Assembly: GCA_934394615.1 (NCBI GenBank)
Contig: CAKRRJ010000032.1
Location: 1-25,273 of the forward strand
Origin: an uncultured Lachnospiraceae bacterium
Lineage (GTDB): Bacteria; Bacillota; Clostridia; Lachnospirales; Lachnospiraceae
Direction of reading: 5' to 3'
Length of the DNA: 25,273 bases
Below the pieces are notes generated by a model. The model did no database searches, was not told the DNA's origin, and saw only the letters and a program-made list of their open reading frames with translations. A program made the position numbers and the translations under genes. Position 1 is the first letter of the stretch, and every line of letters begins with the position of its first letter. Of this stretch, positions 8,042 through 16,650 are shown one piece after another.

Positions 8042-9760
8042 TTGAGTTATCGGAACGATTCTTTTGAAGAAGACGAGCTGGACCGCATGCGCACCAGACA
8101 GCGCAGGAAAAAGCAGGGGACTGGCTCATCCGGTCAGAAGCGGCCGGCCAGTCATACCAATCGCCGTTTCGCAGACAACGACAGCGATGATCTGCGGCCG
8201 GATCAGATTGAAGAGCTGGATCTGGAGGATTACGATGCCTACGAAAATGCCCTGGAACAGGAGTTAAACCGTACCATGCAGGCGGGCGGGGATGGAAAAG
8301 CACGTACGCGCGAAAGAGGACGCCAGAACACAGCAAGGCGTGATACAAGACAGGAACCCGTACATGGAGCCCGTGCACACCATAAACGCCGGAAAGGAAA
8401 GAGTACCGGAAAGATTCTCTGTCTGGCGTTCCTTTTGATCGCCGGCATCTTCCTGTACAACCATTTCCGTGCAGGCGGCTACTGGACCGTTGCCGTGTAT
8501 GGCGTGGATTCCCGTGACGGAAACCTTGGAAAAGGCGCGCTTTCCGATGTGGAAATGCTCGCAAGCATTAATAAAAAAACCGGCGAGATCCGTCTGGTAT
8601 CCGTCTTCCGTGACAGTTATCTGCGCATCTCCGATGATAAAGACGATTATGACAAGATCAATGAAGCCTACTTCCTTGGCGGACACGACCAGGCAGTAAG
8701 CGCCCTGGAAAACAACCTGGACATTAAAATCGATGACTACGCAACCTTTAACTGGAAAGCGGTCGTAGACGCCATCAATATTCTGGGCGGAGTGGACATT
8801 GAGATTACAGACAAGGAATTTGCCTACATCAACTCCTTTATCACAGAAACTGTCAATTCTACCGGTGTCGGTTCCTATCAGCTGGAACACAGCGGCATGA
8901 ACCATCTCGATGGCGTGCAGGCAGTTGCCTACGCAAGGCTGCGCCTGATGGATACCGATTTCAACCGTACCGAACGTCAGAGAAAGGTACTTGGACAGGC
9001 TATGGAAAAGGCAAAAACGGCAGGATTTAAGACGTTAAGCAGCCTGGTCGGAGCGGTTTATCCGCAGATTTCCACCAGCATCGGAGCCGACGATCTGGTT
9101 TCCCTGGCGAAAAACGCGAAGAAGTATTACATCGGACAGACCTCCGGTTTCCCGTTCTCCCATCAGGAGATGAAGATCGGAAAGAAGTCCTGCGTCATTC
9201 CGACTACACTGGAAAGCAACGTGGTACAGCTTCACGCATTCTTATACGATGAGGAATCGTACGCGGCCTCTTCCCAGGTAAAGGAGATCAGCAGCTATAT
9301 CGCCCAGAAGACTGGACTTGGAGACCCTGGAAAGGATACGGAATCCGGAAAGAATGTCGGAGCGGAAGGCAACAACGGCGGAGGACAGACCGGAGGCAAA
9401 TCAGAACATCCTGCGGCGGCCCCGGCACAGACCGAACCGGCGGCAGAGGAGAGCAGCACCACATCAGAAGAGACTGTGGAGAACGTCGAAGAAACAACCG
9501 TAGCGGAACCAGAGACAGAAACGGAAGAAACCTCTTCCGGCGTTATCAATGCCCCACAGGAGCATCCTGGAACAGCCGGAACAACGACCGAGGCTCCTGG
9601 CAGCGAAAATGCCGGTCCTGGGGCTCAGGGCGGTCCTGGAAGTTCCGTAAATGGTCCTGGGTCTTCCAGTGCACCTACTACTGCAGAGACTAACGCGTCG
9701 CTGGAATCCCCTGGCCAGAACGCTCCGGGTTCAGCAGAGCCAGCAGGTCCTGGTGTATAG
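8042..9760 (+). CDS. LytR-CpsA-Psr (LCP) family cell-wall polymer ligase
   Basis: LCP proteins transfer lipid-linked anionic polymers or polysaccharides to peptidoglycan on the outer face of the membrane. The 572-residue protein has a charged cytoplasmic region (1-120), one membrane segment (about 122-140, GKILCLAFLLIAGIFLYNHF), and an LCP domain (about 145-370). The domain is marked by YGVDSRDG, LSDVEMLASINKKTGEIRLV, SVFRDSYLRI and VAYARLRLMDTDFNRTERQ, supplying the Asp/Arg residues of the active site. The C-terminal 150 residues are low complexity (Gly, Ser, Pro, Thr, Glu) with repeated PG and GPG units. Translation starts at TTG 8042 after GGAGAGGAGAG. It may be co-transcribed with the NlpC/P60 gene; no terminator separates them. 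Confidence 0.9.
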   Translation: MSYRNDSFEEDELDRMRTRQRRKKQGTGSSGQKRPASHTNRRFADNDSDDLRPDQIEELDLEDYDAYENALEQELNRTMQAGGDGKARTRERGRQNTARRDTRQEPVHGARAHHKRRKGKSTGKILCLAFLLIAGIFLYNHFRAGGYWTVAVYGVDSRDGNLGKGALSDVEMLASINKKTGEIRLVSVFRDSYLRISDDKDDYDKINEAYFLGGHDQAVSALENNLDIKIDDYATFNWKAVVDAINILGGVDIEITDKEFAYINSFITETVNSTGVGSYQLEHSGMNHLDGVQAVAYARLRLMDTDFNRTERQRKVLGQAMEKAKTAGFKTLSSLVGAVYPQISTSIGADDLVSLAKNAKKYYIGQTSGFPFSHQEMKIGKKSCVIPTTLESNVVQLHAFLYDEESYAASSQVKEISSYIAQKTGLGDPGKDTESGKNVGAEGNNGGGQTGGKSEHPAAAPAQTEPAAEESSTTSEETVENVEETTVAEPETETEETSSGVINAPQEHPGTAGTTTEAPGSENAGPGAQGGPGSSVNGPGSSSAPTTAETNASLESPGQNAPGSAEPAGPGV

Positions 9761-9767
9761 GCAGGAT

Positions 9768-9812
9768 CTTACATAATATACAGAAATAGCTCCTGTATTG
9801 TGTGTTTTCTTG
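9768..9812 (+). terminator. Weak terminator-like hairpin after the LCP gene
   Basis: An imperfect stem (ACATAATATACAG with CTGTATTGTGT) is followed by TTTTCTT. It is AT-rich with bulges, so it may be only a weak terminator. Confidence 0.4.
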
Positions 9813-9873
9813 TGCGAAGATCCAAAAATCAAAAATTTTGAAAAAAACTATTATACGAAAGAAATTTTTCCGC

Positions 9874-10102
9874 TATAATAGCTCCTCGGTAAGAACAATA
9901 CACAATACAGTTTTTGAGAACGCAGTGAGATGTACACCGGTCAGAAGCAATATGAAAAATGACCGATATCTGAAAGCAGAATGCAGTGGAGTCGCAACGA
10001 GTTTGACGGCTTCGCTGCATTTTTTATTGCTTTTATCCATGCGAAGTTCTCCCACAATCTTCGCCAAATACTGTGTTCCGAACGAATCAAGGAGGAAACT
10101 TT
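9874..10102 (+). promoter_or_regulatory. Long leader with -10 box and attenuator-like hairpin before the DUF2798-like gene
   Basis: A perfect TATAAT (9874-9879) without a convincing -35 box is followed by about 220 nt with no gene. Within it, CGGTCA (about 9939) can pair with TGACCG (about 9961). A 14-pair stem using G-U pairs joins AATGCAGTGGAGTC (9980-9993) and GGCTTCGCTGCATT (10008-10021), followed by TTTTATTGCTTTT, which looks like an intrinsic terminator. The gene starts 80 nt later after GGAGG. The layout suggests transcription attenuation or a small RNA; I do not recognise a known riboswitch class. Confidence 0.5.
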
Positions 10103-10561
10103 ATGCCAAAATCTTTAAAACAGGAAATCATTTACGGAATCATGATGGTCTTTGCCATGGTGTATCCTATGGTCTGCTACAATGTCACCTTAAATGTAGG
10201 CGGAATGCAAAACTTTGTTTTCGCCGCAGCGCTCCATGAGCTCCCGATCATGTGCCCGCTGGCATTCTTATTCGACTTTTTTGTCGTTGGCCCGATCGCG
10301 AAGAAGATTACTTTCCGTATCTTCAATCCGGCAGAAGATAAGATCATCTTTGTTATCCTGATGATGTCTGTTTTATCTGTCTGGATGATGTGCCCGTACA
10401 TGAGCCTGATCGCAACTATTTTATTTAAGAACGGTCTGCAGCCGGAGTTTTTCAGCATCTGGATCTCAGCTACCGTGAAAAACTTCCCAATGGCATTTTT
10501 CTGGCAGCTGTTTGCGGCTGGTCCGCTGGTACGCTTTATCTTCGGAAAGATGTTCAAATAA
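10103..10561 (+). CDS. DUF2798-like integral membrane protein
   Basis: A 152-residue hydrophobic protein with about four membrane segments (starting IIYGIMMVFAMVYPMVCYNV, then LPIMCPLAFLFDFFVVGPIA, IIFVILMMSVLSVWMMCPYM, and a last one near FPMAFFWQLFAAGPLVRFIF). The pair FFVVGPIAKK / AAGPLVRFIF suggests an internal repeat of two helices, typical of DUF2798 proteins, whose function is unknown. The ATG at 10103 follows a strong AAGGAGGAAAC; the open frame extends upstream without a start signal. A TetR-family regulator follows 56 nt later and may control it. The family call is from memory of sequence style. Confidence 0.65.
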   Translation: MPKSLKQEIIYGIMMVFAMVYPMVCYNVTLNVGGMQNFVFAAALHELPIMCPLAFLFDFFVVGPIAKKITFRIFNPAEDKIIFVILMMSVLSVWMMCPYMSLIATILFKNGLQPEFFSIWISATVKNFPMAFFWQLFAAGPLVRFIFGKMFK

Positions 10562-10584
10562 TAGATTTATTTCGGATTTCATGG

Positions 10585-10590
10585 TAAAAT
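10585..10590 (+). promoter_or_regulatory. Possible extended -10 box before the TetR gene
   Basis: TGGTAAAAT has the extended -10 form (TGn before TAAAAT), 28 nt before the start codon; no clear -35 box is visible. It would give the regulator its own short transcript. Confidence 0.35.
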
Positions 10591-10617
10591 GGTGAAAAAA
10601 GAAAAGGACAACTGTAC

Positions 10618-11235
10618 ATGCGGACCAAGGACGAATTCAACGAACAGAAGCAGCGCCAGCAGCTCTTGAACGCAGCCTGGAAGCTGTTTTACCAGAATGG
10701 ATACCAGAACACGACTATGGAGGATATTTTGAAAGAAGCACACTGCTCAAAGGGCAGGTTTTATTATTATTTCCATGCCAAGGCAGAGCTTCTGGATTCC
10801 ATGTATGAACTGTTTGACGAAAAGTATGAGGAATTTTATCAGGGCATTGATAAAACGCTGGGAAGCTTTGAGCAGCTGCTTCTCTTAAACCGATTTATGT
10901 TTGACTTTATGAGCAGGCAGATTGGAAGAGAGCTGCTTACCAGCCTTTACATCAGCCAGCTTTCCGGGACCACAGGAATCCGGTTCTGGGGAGAACAGCG
11001 TTCCTTTGTAAAGATCGTCCTGGAGATCGTAAAGCGCGGGCAGGAGCGGGGCGAGATAAGGACAGATATTGACTGTCATTCACTTACTGCCGACATTGTC
11101 GCAGAGGAGCGAAGCCAGCTGATCTCCTGGTGCCTGGCAGGAGGAACATATGATCTGGCAGCAGTGAGTGTTCCAAAACTGGAACGTTCCTATATCGGAT
11201 ATTCTTCTCAATATGAAGTGAGAAAAGAACAATAA
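10618..11235 (+). CDS. TetR/AcrR family transcriptional regulator
   Basis: A 205-residue regulator with the N-terminal TetR helix-turn-helix domain (about 12-60): LLNAAWKLFYQNGYQNTTME, then DILKEAHCSKGRFYYYFHAK, the classic recognition helix and following YYYF motif. The C-terminal ligand-binding and dimerisation domain is not assignable to a ligand. AAAAGGAC precedes the ATG. Neighbours are a DUF2798-like membrane protein upstream and the AbgT-peptidase-amidohydrolase operon downstream, and it could regulate either. A terminator separates it from the abgT operon. Confidence 0.92.
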   Translation: MRTKDEFNEQKQRQQLLNAAWKLFYQNGYQNTTMEDILKEAHCSKGRFYYYFHAKAELLDSMYELFDEKYEEFYQGIDKTLGSFEQLLLLNRFMFDFMSRQIGRELLTSLYISQLSGTTGIRFWGEQRSFVKIVLEIVKRGQERGEIRTDIDCHSLTADIVAEERSQLISWCLAGGTYDLAAVSVPKLERSYIGYSSQYEVRKEQ

Positions 11236-11285
11236 AAAGAAAACCATCCATTTTTCATCAGTTTTACAGATTATAACTTTATTTT

Positions 11286-11320
11286 AAAAGGTGCACACAG
11301 GAAATGTTGCACCTTTTTTC
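11286..11320 (+). terminator. Terminator after the TetR gene
   Basis: AAAAGGTGCA (11286-11295) pairs with TGCACCTTTT (11308-11317), an inner ACA/TGT pair closes the loop, and the hairpin runs into a T-tract. Confidence 0.85.
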
Positions 11321-11335
11321 TTTTTTGTTTATAAT
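11307..11335 (+). promoter_or_regulatory. Probable promoter of the abgT operon, overlapping the upstream terminator
   Basis: TTGCAC (11307-11312) and a perfect TATAAT (11330-11335) are separated by 17 nt. The -35 box lies in the descending arm of the preceding terminator, so transcripts starting here escape it. Confidence 0.6.
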
Positions 11336-11377
11336 AAGACCATGGTCTGAAAAAGAAAATAAACAGGAGGTAGTTTT

Positions 11378-12910
11378 ATGCAGGGAGTGGCACAAAAGAA
11401 AAAGGACAGAAAAGTTCTGGATTTTATTGAACGGGTAGGAAATAAACTTCCTCATCCGTATATCTTATTTTTATGGTTATGCCTGATCCTGGCACTGATC
11501 AGCATGGCATGCAGTATGGCCGATGTCAGTGTAGTAAACCCGACAAATGGAGAAACGGTTCTCGCAAAGAGCCTCATCAGCAAAGATGGCCTGATCTGGC
11601 TTCTGGAAAATCTGCTTTCCAATTTCCAGGGCTTCTCACCGCTGGGCCTCGTACTCGCCATGCAAATTGCCATCGGCTTTTCTGAAAAAGTCGGTCTTCT
11701 GACCACAGCAATGCGCCGGGCAATCCTTGGAGTACCGCTCTGGGCTCTGACCGCTACCGTATTATTCCTTGGCATCAACGGAAGTATTGCTTCCGAGGCA
11801 TCCATCATCGTCGTTCCGGCTCTGGCAGCCGCAGCCTTTGAATCTGTCGGCATGCACCCGGTTGCAGGACTGCTTGCAGGATACGCAGCAACCAACGCTG
11901 GTTTTACTGCCTGTGTAATCGTTGCAGGAACAGATGTTCTGCTGTCCGGCGTGACCGAATCCGCAGCTCAGATGATTGATTCGTCCATGACTGTTAATGC
12001 AACCTGTAACTGGTATTTTATGTTTGTATCTGTATTTACATTGACCGTGGCAGGTGTTTTCGTAAACAAAAAGTTTATCGTTCCGCGCCTTGGTACTTAT
12101 GACCCGGCAGACGGAGAGGGCGTTGATGCAGTAGAATCCGGTTCTGAGATCACTCCGGTTCAAGCAAAGGCACTTCGCGCAGCCGGAATTTTCAGTATTC
12201 TCTACATCCTGTTATTTGCGATCCTGGTAATTCCATCCGGCGGCGTTCTGCGTGCGGAAGATGGTTCCATTTTAAACGGCCCGTTCATTAAAGGACTTGT
12301 CCCGATCCTGATGATCTATTTCATTCTGGTTGGCGTTGTATACGGCGTAAAGGCCGGCACCATCAAAAACAGTTCCGATGTTCCGGCTATGATGGCGCAG
12401 GCACTCGAAGGCATGACGGGTTACATTGTTCTGGTCTTTGTGATCGCGCAGTTTATCAACATGTTCAGCTATACCAATCTCGGCATGATCATCGCCGTAA
12501 AGAGCGCGGATGCCCTGCAGGCAGCCGGCTTTACCGGTATTCCGTTAATGCTGTTCTTCATCCTGCTCTGCTGCGTGGTAAACCTGTTCATGACCAGCGG
12601 CTCTGGAAAATGGTATATTTTTGCTCCGATCCTGGTTCCGATGATGATGATGCTTGGCTACAGTCCGGCATTTGCGCAGATTATCTACCGGATCGGTGAT
12701 TCCACTACCAATGCGATCACACCGATCTATCCGTATATCCCGATCGCGATCGGAATGGCAAAGAAGTACGACAAGAAGTTTGGCATGGGAAGCCTGATTT
12801 CCATGATGCTTCCGTATTCCATCGCATTCCTTCTCGTCTGGGTTGTCCAGATGGTTGTCTGGGTACTGCTGAACCTTCCGCTTGGCCCGGGTGTCCATGT
12901 ATTTTTATAA
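11378..12910 (+). CDS. AbgT family transporter (p-aminobenzoyl-glutamate transporter-like)
   Basis: A 510-residue polytopic inner membrane protein of the AbgT family, whose members import p-aminobenzoyl-glutamate or export sulfonamides. The family-typical start is visible (DRKVLDFIERVGNKLPHPYI, then LFLWLCLILALIS), followed by LGLVLAMQIAIGFSEKVGLL, NGSIASEASIIVVPALAAAA and, near the C-terminus, MTSGSGKWYIFAPILVPMMM and IGDSTTNAITPIYPYIPIAI. Length equals the family norm. AGGAGG lies 8 nt before the ATG. It heads an operon with an S9 peptidase and an amidohydrolase, suggesting uptake followed by hydrolysis of an aminoacyl or peptide-like substrate. The actual substrate is not shown by sequence. 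Confidence 0.9.
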   Translation: MQGVAQKKKDRKVLDFIERVGNKLPHPYILFLWLCLILALISMACSMADVSVVNPTNGETVLAKSLISKDGLIWLLENLLSNFQGFSPLGLVLAMQIAIGFSEKVGLLTTAMRRAILGVPLWALTATVLFLGINGSIASEASIIVVPALAAAAFESVGMHPVAGLLAGYAATNAGFTACVIVAGTDVLLSGVTESAAQMIDSSMTVNATCNWYFMFVSVFTLTVAGVFVNKKFIVPRLGTYDPADGEGVDAVESGSEITPVQAKALRAAGIFSILYILLFAILVIPSGGVLRAEDGSILNGPFIKGLVPILMIYFILVGVVYGVKAGTIKNSSDVPAMMAQALEGMTGYIVLVFVIAQFINMFSYTNLGMIIAVKSADALQAAGFTGIPLMLFFILLCCVVNLFMTSGSGKWYIFAPILVPMMMMLGYSPAFAQIIYRIGDSTTNAITPIYPYIPIAIGMAKKYDKKFGMGSLISMMLPYSIAFLLVWVVQMVVWVLLNLPLGPGVHVFL

Positions 12911-12931
12911 AGAAACAGGAGAGAAATAATC

Positions 12932-15163
12932 ATGAAAGATCATATGATGAAAACACGGTACGAGGCGGCAGAAAAACTTCTGACCCGCCACACCCGCACC
13001 GCCGTGTTAAATGGAAATCCAAAGATTCTCTGGAATGCGGATGGCACGTTCTTTCGCTACGAGCGGCAGGAACGCCAGGGTGAAACCGTCCGTTCCGTCT
13101 GGATAGAAGTAAATGGAAAGAATGGTGCACGACAGACCCTGGAAAAAGCAGCAGCAGAGCCGGCAAATGGAGCCGGCTCTGCTTGCTATGCATATCGCGG
13201 AGGCGCCACTGGCGCCTCTGCTGATTCCTGCGGTATTTCGGAAAAACATGCCGTGCTGTCCCCGGATGGACAATACAGCCTTTCCAACGAACAGCACAAT
13301 CTGTTTCTGACTGAGTTGAAGAGCGGAGAGCGCACCCAGCTTACCTTTGACGGGGAACCATATCTGGAATACGGCTGCTATATCGATATTTACAGCCAGA
13401 TCACCGTAAAACGCCAGGGATATCAGGAACATCCGCAGGTACTCTGGAGTCCGGACGGCACCCGCTTTATCACATACCGAGCGGACCGGAGAAGCACAAA
13501 AAAGCTTCCGCTGATCGCATCCTACGCGGACGGTCTGAAAGACCTGCGTCCAGAGCTTTATGAATATCCATGTCCGTTTGTAACGGATACCGATGAAGAG
13601 ATTCCCCATTACAGCCTGTATATCGGTTCCCTGACAGAAAAAACGCTGATCAAGGCAGATGCGCCGGAATTTCTCTATCCAGTCTTTACTTCCGCGGAAA
13701 AATCTTCGGTCAGATGGATGGAAGACAGCCGTCATTTCTATGTTACCTGGATTGCGAGAGGGTACCAGGAGGCATGCCTTTACCTGGGCGATGCATTAAA
13801 CGGAAACTGTCATGCCGTGATTTGTGAAACAACGGAGCAGTTTTTCAATCTCGGCGCTTTTGGTCTTCTGGATGGATACGGAAGCTATCTGTTTTCCAAC
13901 TTTATTACCAGTGACGGAACTTATGCGTTCTGGCAGAGTGAGCGAAATGGATTCGCTCATCTGTACCGGTACCGCCTGAATGGAACGGAAAGCATCTGTG
14001 AGGGGGATCTCTTTGATACGTCTCAGAAAGAACTGATTGTTCAGAAGCTGGTCCGTGTCGATGAACAGAATAAACAGGTCTATTTTATGGCAAGCAATGT
14101 ATCAGAGTGTTCTGATCCCATGTATTATCAGCTGTACCGCATCGGATTTGACGGAAGCGGCCTGACACGCCTGACACCGGAAGACGCAGTCCACTGGATC
14201 AGCATGGGCAATCAGTCTTTCGTGGATACCTATTCCCGTGTGGACCTCCCTCCAGTTACAGTTCTGCGAAAGCTCGATGGCACACTTCTCTGTGAACTGG
14301 AAAAAGCGGATATTTCGGAGCTGTTAAATCTGGGATACCAGATTCCGGAGCGGATCACACTGACGGCAGCAGATGGAAAGACAACGCTGTACGGCATCTT
14401 CTTCCGTCCGGATCCACTGACCTGTAAAGATGAACCAGACTGCGATTCCTGGCCGCTTATCGACTACATTTACGGCGGTGCGCAGCTTTACAACGTTCCA
14501 CGGGAATTTACCTGGGACAATGGCATGGACCGGGAGATTTTCGGCGGACTGCAGTCTTTCGCAAAGCTCGGTTTTGCCGGACTGATCCTGGATGGCCGCG
14601 GTGTTCCTGGCCGTGGCATGGCTTTCCACAGTTTCAGCTATCACAACATTCATGCCTGTGCAGGCCTGGAAGACCATGTCTTTTGCTTAAAAGAATTAAA
14701 GACGCTGTATCCGCAGATCGATCTGGACCGCGTCGGTATGTGGGGCAATTCCGCAGGCGGTTACGCAACTGTATCGGCTATGCTTCAGTACCCTGGCGTG
14801 TACCGCGCGGGTGTGGCATCCTCTGGCAACTATGACCAGCGGATGTATGAACATTCCTGGACCGAGCGCTACAATGGTCTTTATACAGAAGAAGTTTACC
14901 AGTACGGCGACATTACACGCCTGGCCGGAAATCTGAAGGGACACCTGATGCTGGCTTACGGAGCTATGGATGATAATGTTACCATGGCGCAGACACTCAG
15001 GCTCTGTGACGAGCTGAATGCAAACAATAAGCGCTACGATCTGGTTGTGCTGCCGAGATGCAATCACAATGTGCCGTCCGACGCGTATTTTGTGCGCCGG
15101 AAGATGGATTATTTTGTGCGGAATCTTCTTTGGGCAGAAGATCCGGAAATTTTTGAAGAATAA
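12932..15163 (+). CDS. S9 family prolyl oligopeptidase-type peptidase (DPP IV-like)
   Basis: A 743-residue serine peptidase with an N-terminal beta-propeller (about 30-490; repeats such as VLSPDGQYSLSNEQHNLFL and VLWSPDGTRFITYRADRRST) and a C-terminal alpha/beta hydrolase domain. The nucleophile Ser is in GMWGNSAGGYATV, the acid in YGAMDDNV, and the His in LPRCNHNVPSD. No signal peptide is seen, so it probably acts in the cytoplasm on peptides brought in by the upstream transporter. AGGAGAG precedes the ATG at 12932, and the gene lies 21 nt after abgT. Residues about 70-105 form a Gly/Ala-rich insertion encoded by two tandem DNA palindromes. Confidence 0.9.
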   Translation: MKDHMMKTRYEAAEKLLTRHTRTAVLNGNPKILWNADGTFFRYERQERQGETVRSVWIEVNGKNGARQTLEKAAAEPANGAGSACYAYRGGATGASADSCGISEKHAVLSPDGQYSLSNEQHNLFLTELKSGERTQLTFDGEPYLEYGCYIDIYSQITVKRQGYQEHPQVLWSPDGTRFITYRADRRSTKKLPLIASYADGLKDLRPELYEYPCPFVTDTDEEIPHYSLYIGSLTEKTLIKADAPEFLYPVFTSAEKSSVRWMEDSRHFYVTWIARGYQEACLYLGDALNGNCHAVICETTEQFFNLGAFGLLDGYGSYLFSNFITSDGTYAFWQSERNGFAHLYRYRLNGTESICEGDLFDTSQKELIVQKLVRVDEQNKQVYFMASNVSECSDPMYYQLYRIGFDGSGLTRLTPEDAVHWISMGNQSFVDTYSRVDLPPVTVLRKLDGTLLCELEKADISELLNLGYQIPERITLTAADGKTTLYGIFFRPDPLTCKDEPDCDSWPLIDYIYGGAQLYNVPREFTWDNGMDREIFGGLQSFAKLGFAGLILDGRGVPGRGMAFHSFSYHNIHACAGLEDHVFCLKELKTLYPQIDLDRVGMWGNSAGGYATVSAMLQYPGVYRAGVASSGNYDQRMYEHSWTERYNGLYTEEVYQYGDITRLAGNLKGHLMLAYGAMDDNVTMAQTLRLCDELNANNKRYDLVVLPRCNHNVPSDAYFVRRKMDYFVRNLLWAEDPEIFEE
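13153..13218. repeat. Two tandem perfect palindromes inside the S9 peptidase gene
   Basis: GCAGAGCCGGC (13154-13164) pairs with GCCGGCTCTGC (13172-13182) across a 7-nt loop. A second hairpin, GAGGCGCC (13200-13207) with GGCGCCTC (13211-13218), has a 3-nt loop. Both are perfect and keep the reading frame, encoding the low-complexity insert EPANGAGSACYAYRGGATGA. Confidence 0.75.
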
Positions 15164-15178
15164 CAAGGGGCTTACCAT

Positions 15179-16447
15179 ATGAATAAAACCTATCAGATTC
15201 TGCGCTGCGGACGCCTGTACGATGGAATCACTCCAGAGTGGAAAACAGGGCAGAGCATCTTAATAGAAGAGGAACATATTGCAGAGATTGGCAGCGAAGT
15301 CACCGTGCCGGAGGGGGCAGCAGTCATAGACCTCACCGACTGTCAGGTGACTCCAGGAATGATCGATGCCCACATGCATATGGATTATTTTGACTGGCAT
15401 ACGGTGCGTGAGGAAGTATACACGCAGAGTGAGGAAGCCAAAACGCTCGCCATTGCGCGCTGTGCGGAGAAAGCGCTGCGCAGAGGCTTTACCACCGTGC
15501 GCCACGTTGGCGGCATCACCAGCAACGGATACGGTGTCCTGGACGTAAAGCGCGCCATTGAACAGGGATATTTCCCAGGAAGCCGCATTGTGGCAGCTCC
15601 GATGTTTCTGTGCTCTGCAGGCAGCCACGGGGACCTCAGCCAGGGGTTTGCGAGAAACCCGCTGTTATCCCAGCAGCTGCAGCAGGATAGACTGACGCTG
15701 GGCGTTGGAAAAGACTATTTTGTCAATGCTGTGCGGGAACAGGTAAAATACGGCTCGGATTTCTTAAAGATTATGGCTACGGGCGGGTTCTTTACTCCCT
15801 ATGATACGCCAATCCAGCAGCAGCTCAACGACGAGGAATTAAAGGCCATTATGGACACAGCACATGCACTTGGAAAAACCGTAACCGCCCATGTATACAC
15901 GAATGAACTTATGCAGAAGCTGATTGCTTTCGGCATCGACGGTATGGAACATGGAAGCCTGATGAACCGCGAAACGGCACAGCTCATTGAGGAAAAAGGG
16001 CTGTATCTGGTTCCGACATTCTGTCCATATGAGGAAGCCGTCCATTATGATCCGGAAGAGATCAAGAAAAAACAGCCGGAATTCCGCAGGAAGCTGGAAC
16101 TTTACAGAGACGCGCTTCAGACCGGCCGCGAAGTGATCTGCAGCAGCAAAATCCGCCTTGGCTATGGAACCGATTTTGTGGCAAACCATCAGAACTACGA
16201 AAGCGGCTATGAATACGAAGCCTGGTTAAACAGCGGAATGAAACCGTTTGATGCATTAAAAGCCGCAACCAGCGTCAATGCTGGGATTTTACAGCTTGCA
16301 GACCAGATCGGAACCCTGGAACCAGGAAAACTCGCCGATATATCTGCCTGGAAACGGGATCTGATGCACGACAAAAAAGCATTACTGGATTGCGCGTTCG
16401 TCATGAAAGAAGGAAAGGTGTACGAAACGGAAAGCTGCATGGAGTAA
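15179..16447 (+). CDS. Amidohydrolase family protein (imidazolonepropionase/prolidase-like)
   Basis: A 422-residue metal-dependent amidohydrolase. The start and end of the chain form the small beta domain (IDLTDCQVTPG; LEPGKLADISAWKRD). The TIM barrel carries the metal ligands: IDAHMHMDYF (the HxH pair), a Lys ligand candidate in SDFLKIMATGG, HVYTNE and MEHGSL (two His), and GYGTDF (the Asp). This set resembles the Xaa-Pro dipeptidase/imidazolonepropionase-like branch rather than hydantoinase or adenine deaminase. The ATG follows CAAGGGGCTTACCAT, 15 nt after the peptidase stop, so it is the last gene of the transporter-peptidase-amidohydrolase operon and may split dipeptides released by the S9 enzyme. 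Confidence 0.87.
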   Translation: MNKTYQILRCGRLYDGITPEWKTGQSILIEEEHIAEIGSEVTVPEGAAVIDLTDCQVTPGMIDAHMHMDYFDWHTVREEVYTQSEEAKTLAIARCAEKALRRGFTTVRHVGGITSNGYGVLDVKRAIEQGYFPGSRIVAAPMFLCSAGSHGDLSQGFARNPLLSQQLQQDRLTLGVGKDYFVNAVREQVKYGSDFLKIMATGGFFTPYDTPIQQQLNDEELKAIMDTAHALGKTVTAHVYTNELMQKLIAFGIDGMEHGSLMNRETAQLIEEKGLYLVPTFCPYEEAVHYDPEEIKKKQPEFRRKLELYRDALQTGREVICSSKIRLGYGTDFVANHQNYESGYEYEAWLNSGMKPFDALKAATSVNAGILQLADQIGTLEPGKLADISAWKRDLMHDKKALLDCAFVMKEGKVYETESCME

Positions 16448-16479
16448 AGAATAAACGAATATCTGTGTAAATTATAAAA

Positions 16480-16520
16480 ATTGCCGGATCCAGGAAGAAA
16501 GTTCACATGGATCCGGCAAT
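16480..16520 (-). terminator. Inverted repeat, terminator-like on the minus strand
   Basis: ATTGCCGGATCC (16480-16491) pairs perfectly with GGATCCGGCAAT (16509-16520). The T-run (TTTTTATAATTT) follows only when read on the minus strand, so it would stop transcription leaving the prophage leftward; as a + strand terminator for the amidohydrolase operon it lacks a T-tract. Confidence 0.65.
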
Positions 16521-16530
16521 AGGAGTGATT

Positions 16531-16570
16531 CCAAACTATTCGCGAAAGAACACCTGTGTTTTGCGAAAAC
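16531..16570 (+). repeat. Left outer dif-like site (attL side)
   Basis: Begins CCAAACTATTCGCGAAA and shares AACTATTCGCGAAA (16534-16547) with the right-end site. The next six bases are GAACAC (CAACAC at the right end). TTTTGCGAAA at 16559-16568 resembles a second arm but is separated by 11 rather than 6 nt, as expected if this is a hybrid junction. Confidence 0.75.
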
Positions 16571-16650
16571 GTCTTGCGTAGCAAGTCGAGGAAGTGGTAG
16601 TTGCGAGCCGCCGGACATGGAATACACCCGCCGGACGGCGGCACGGTTCG

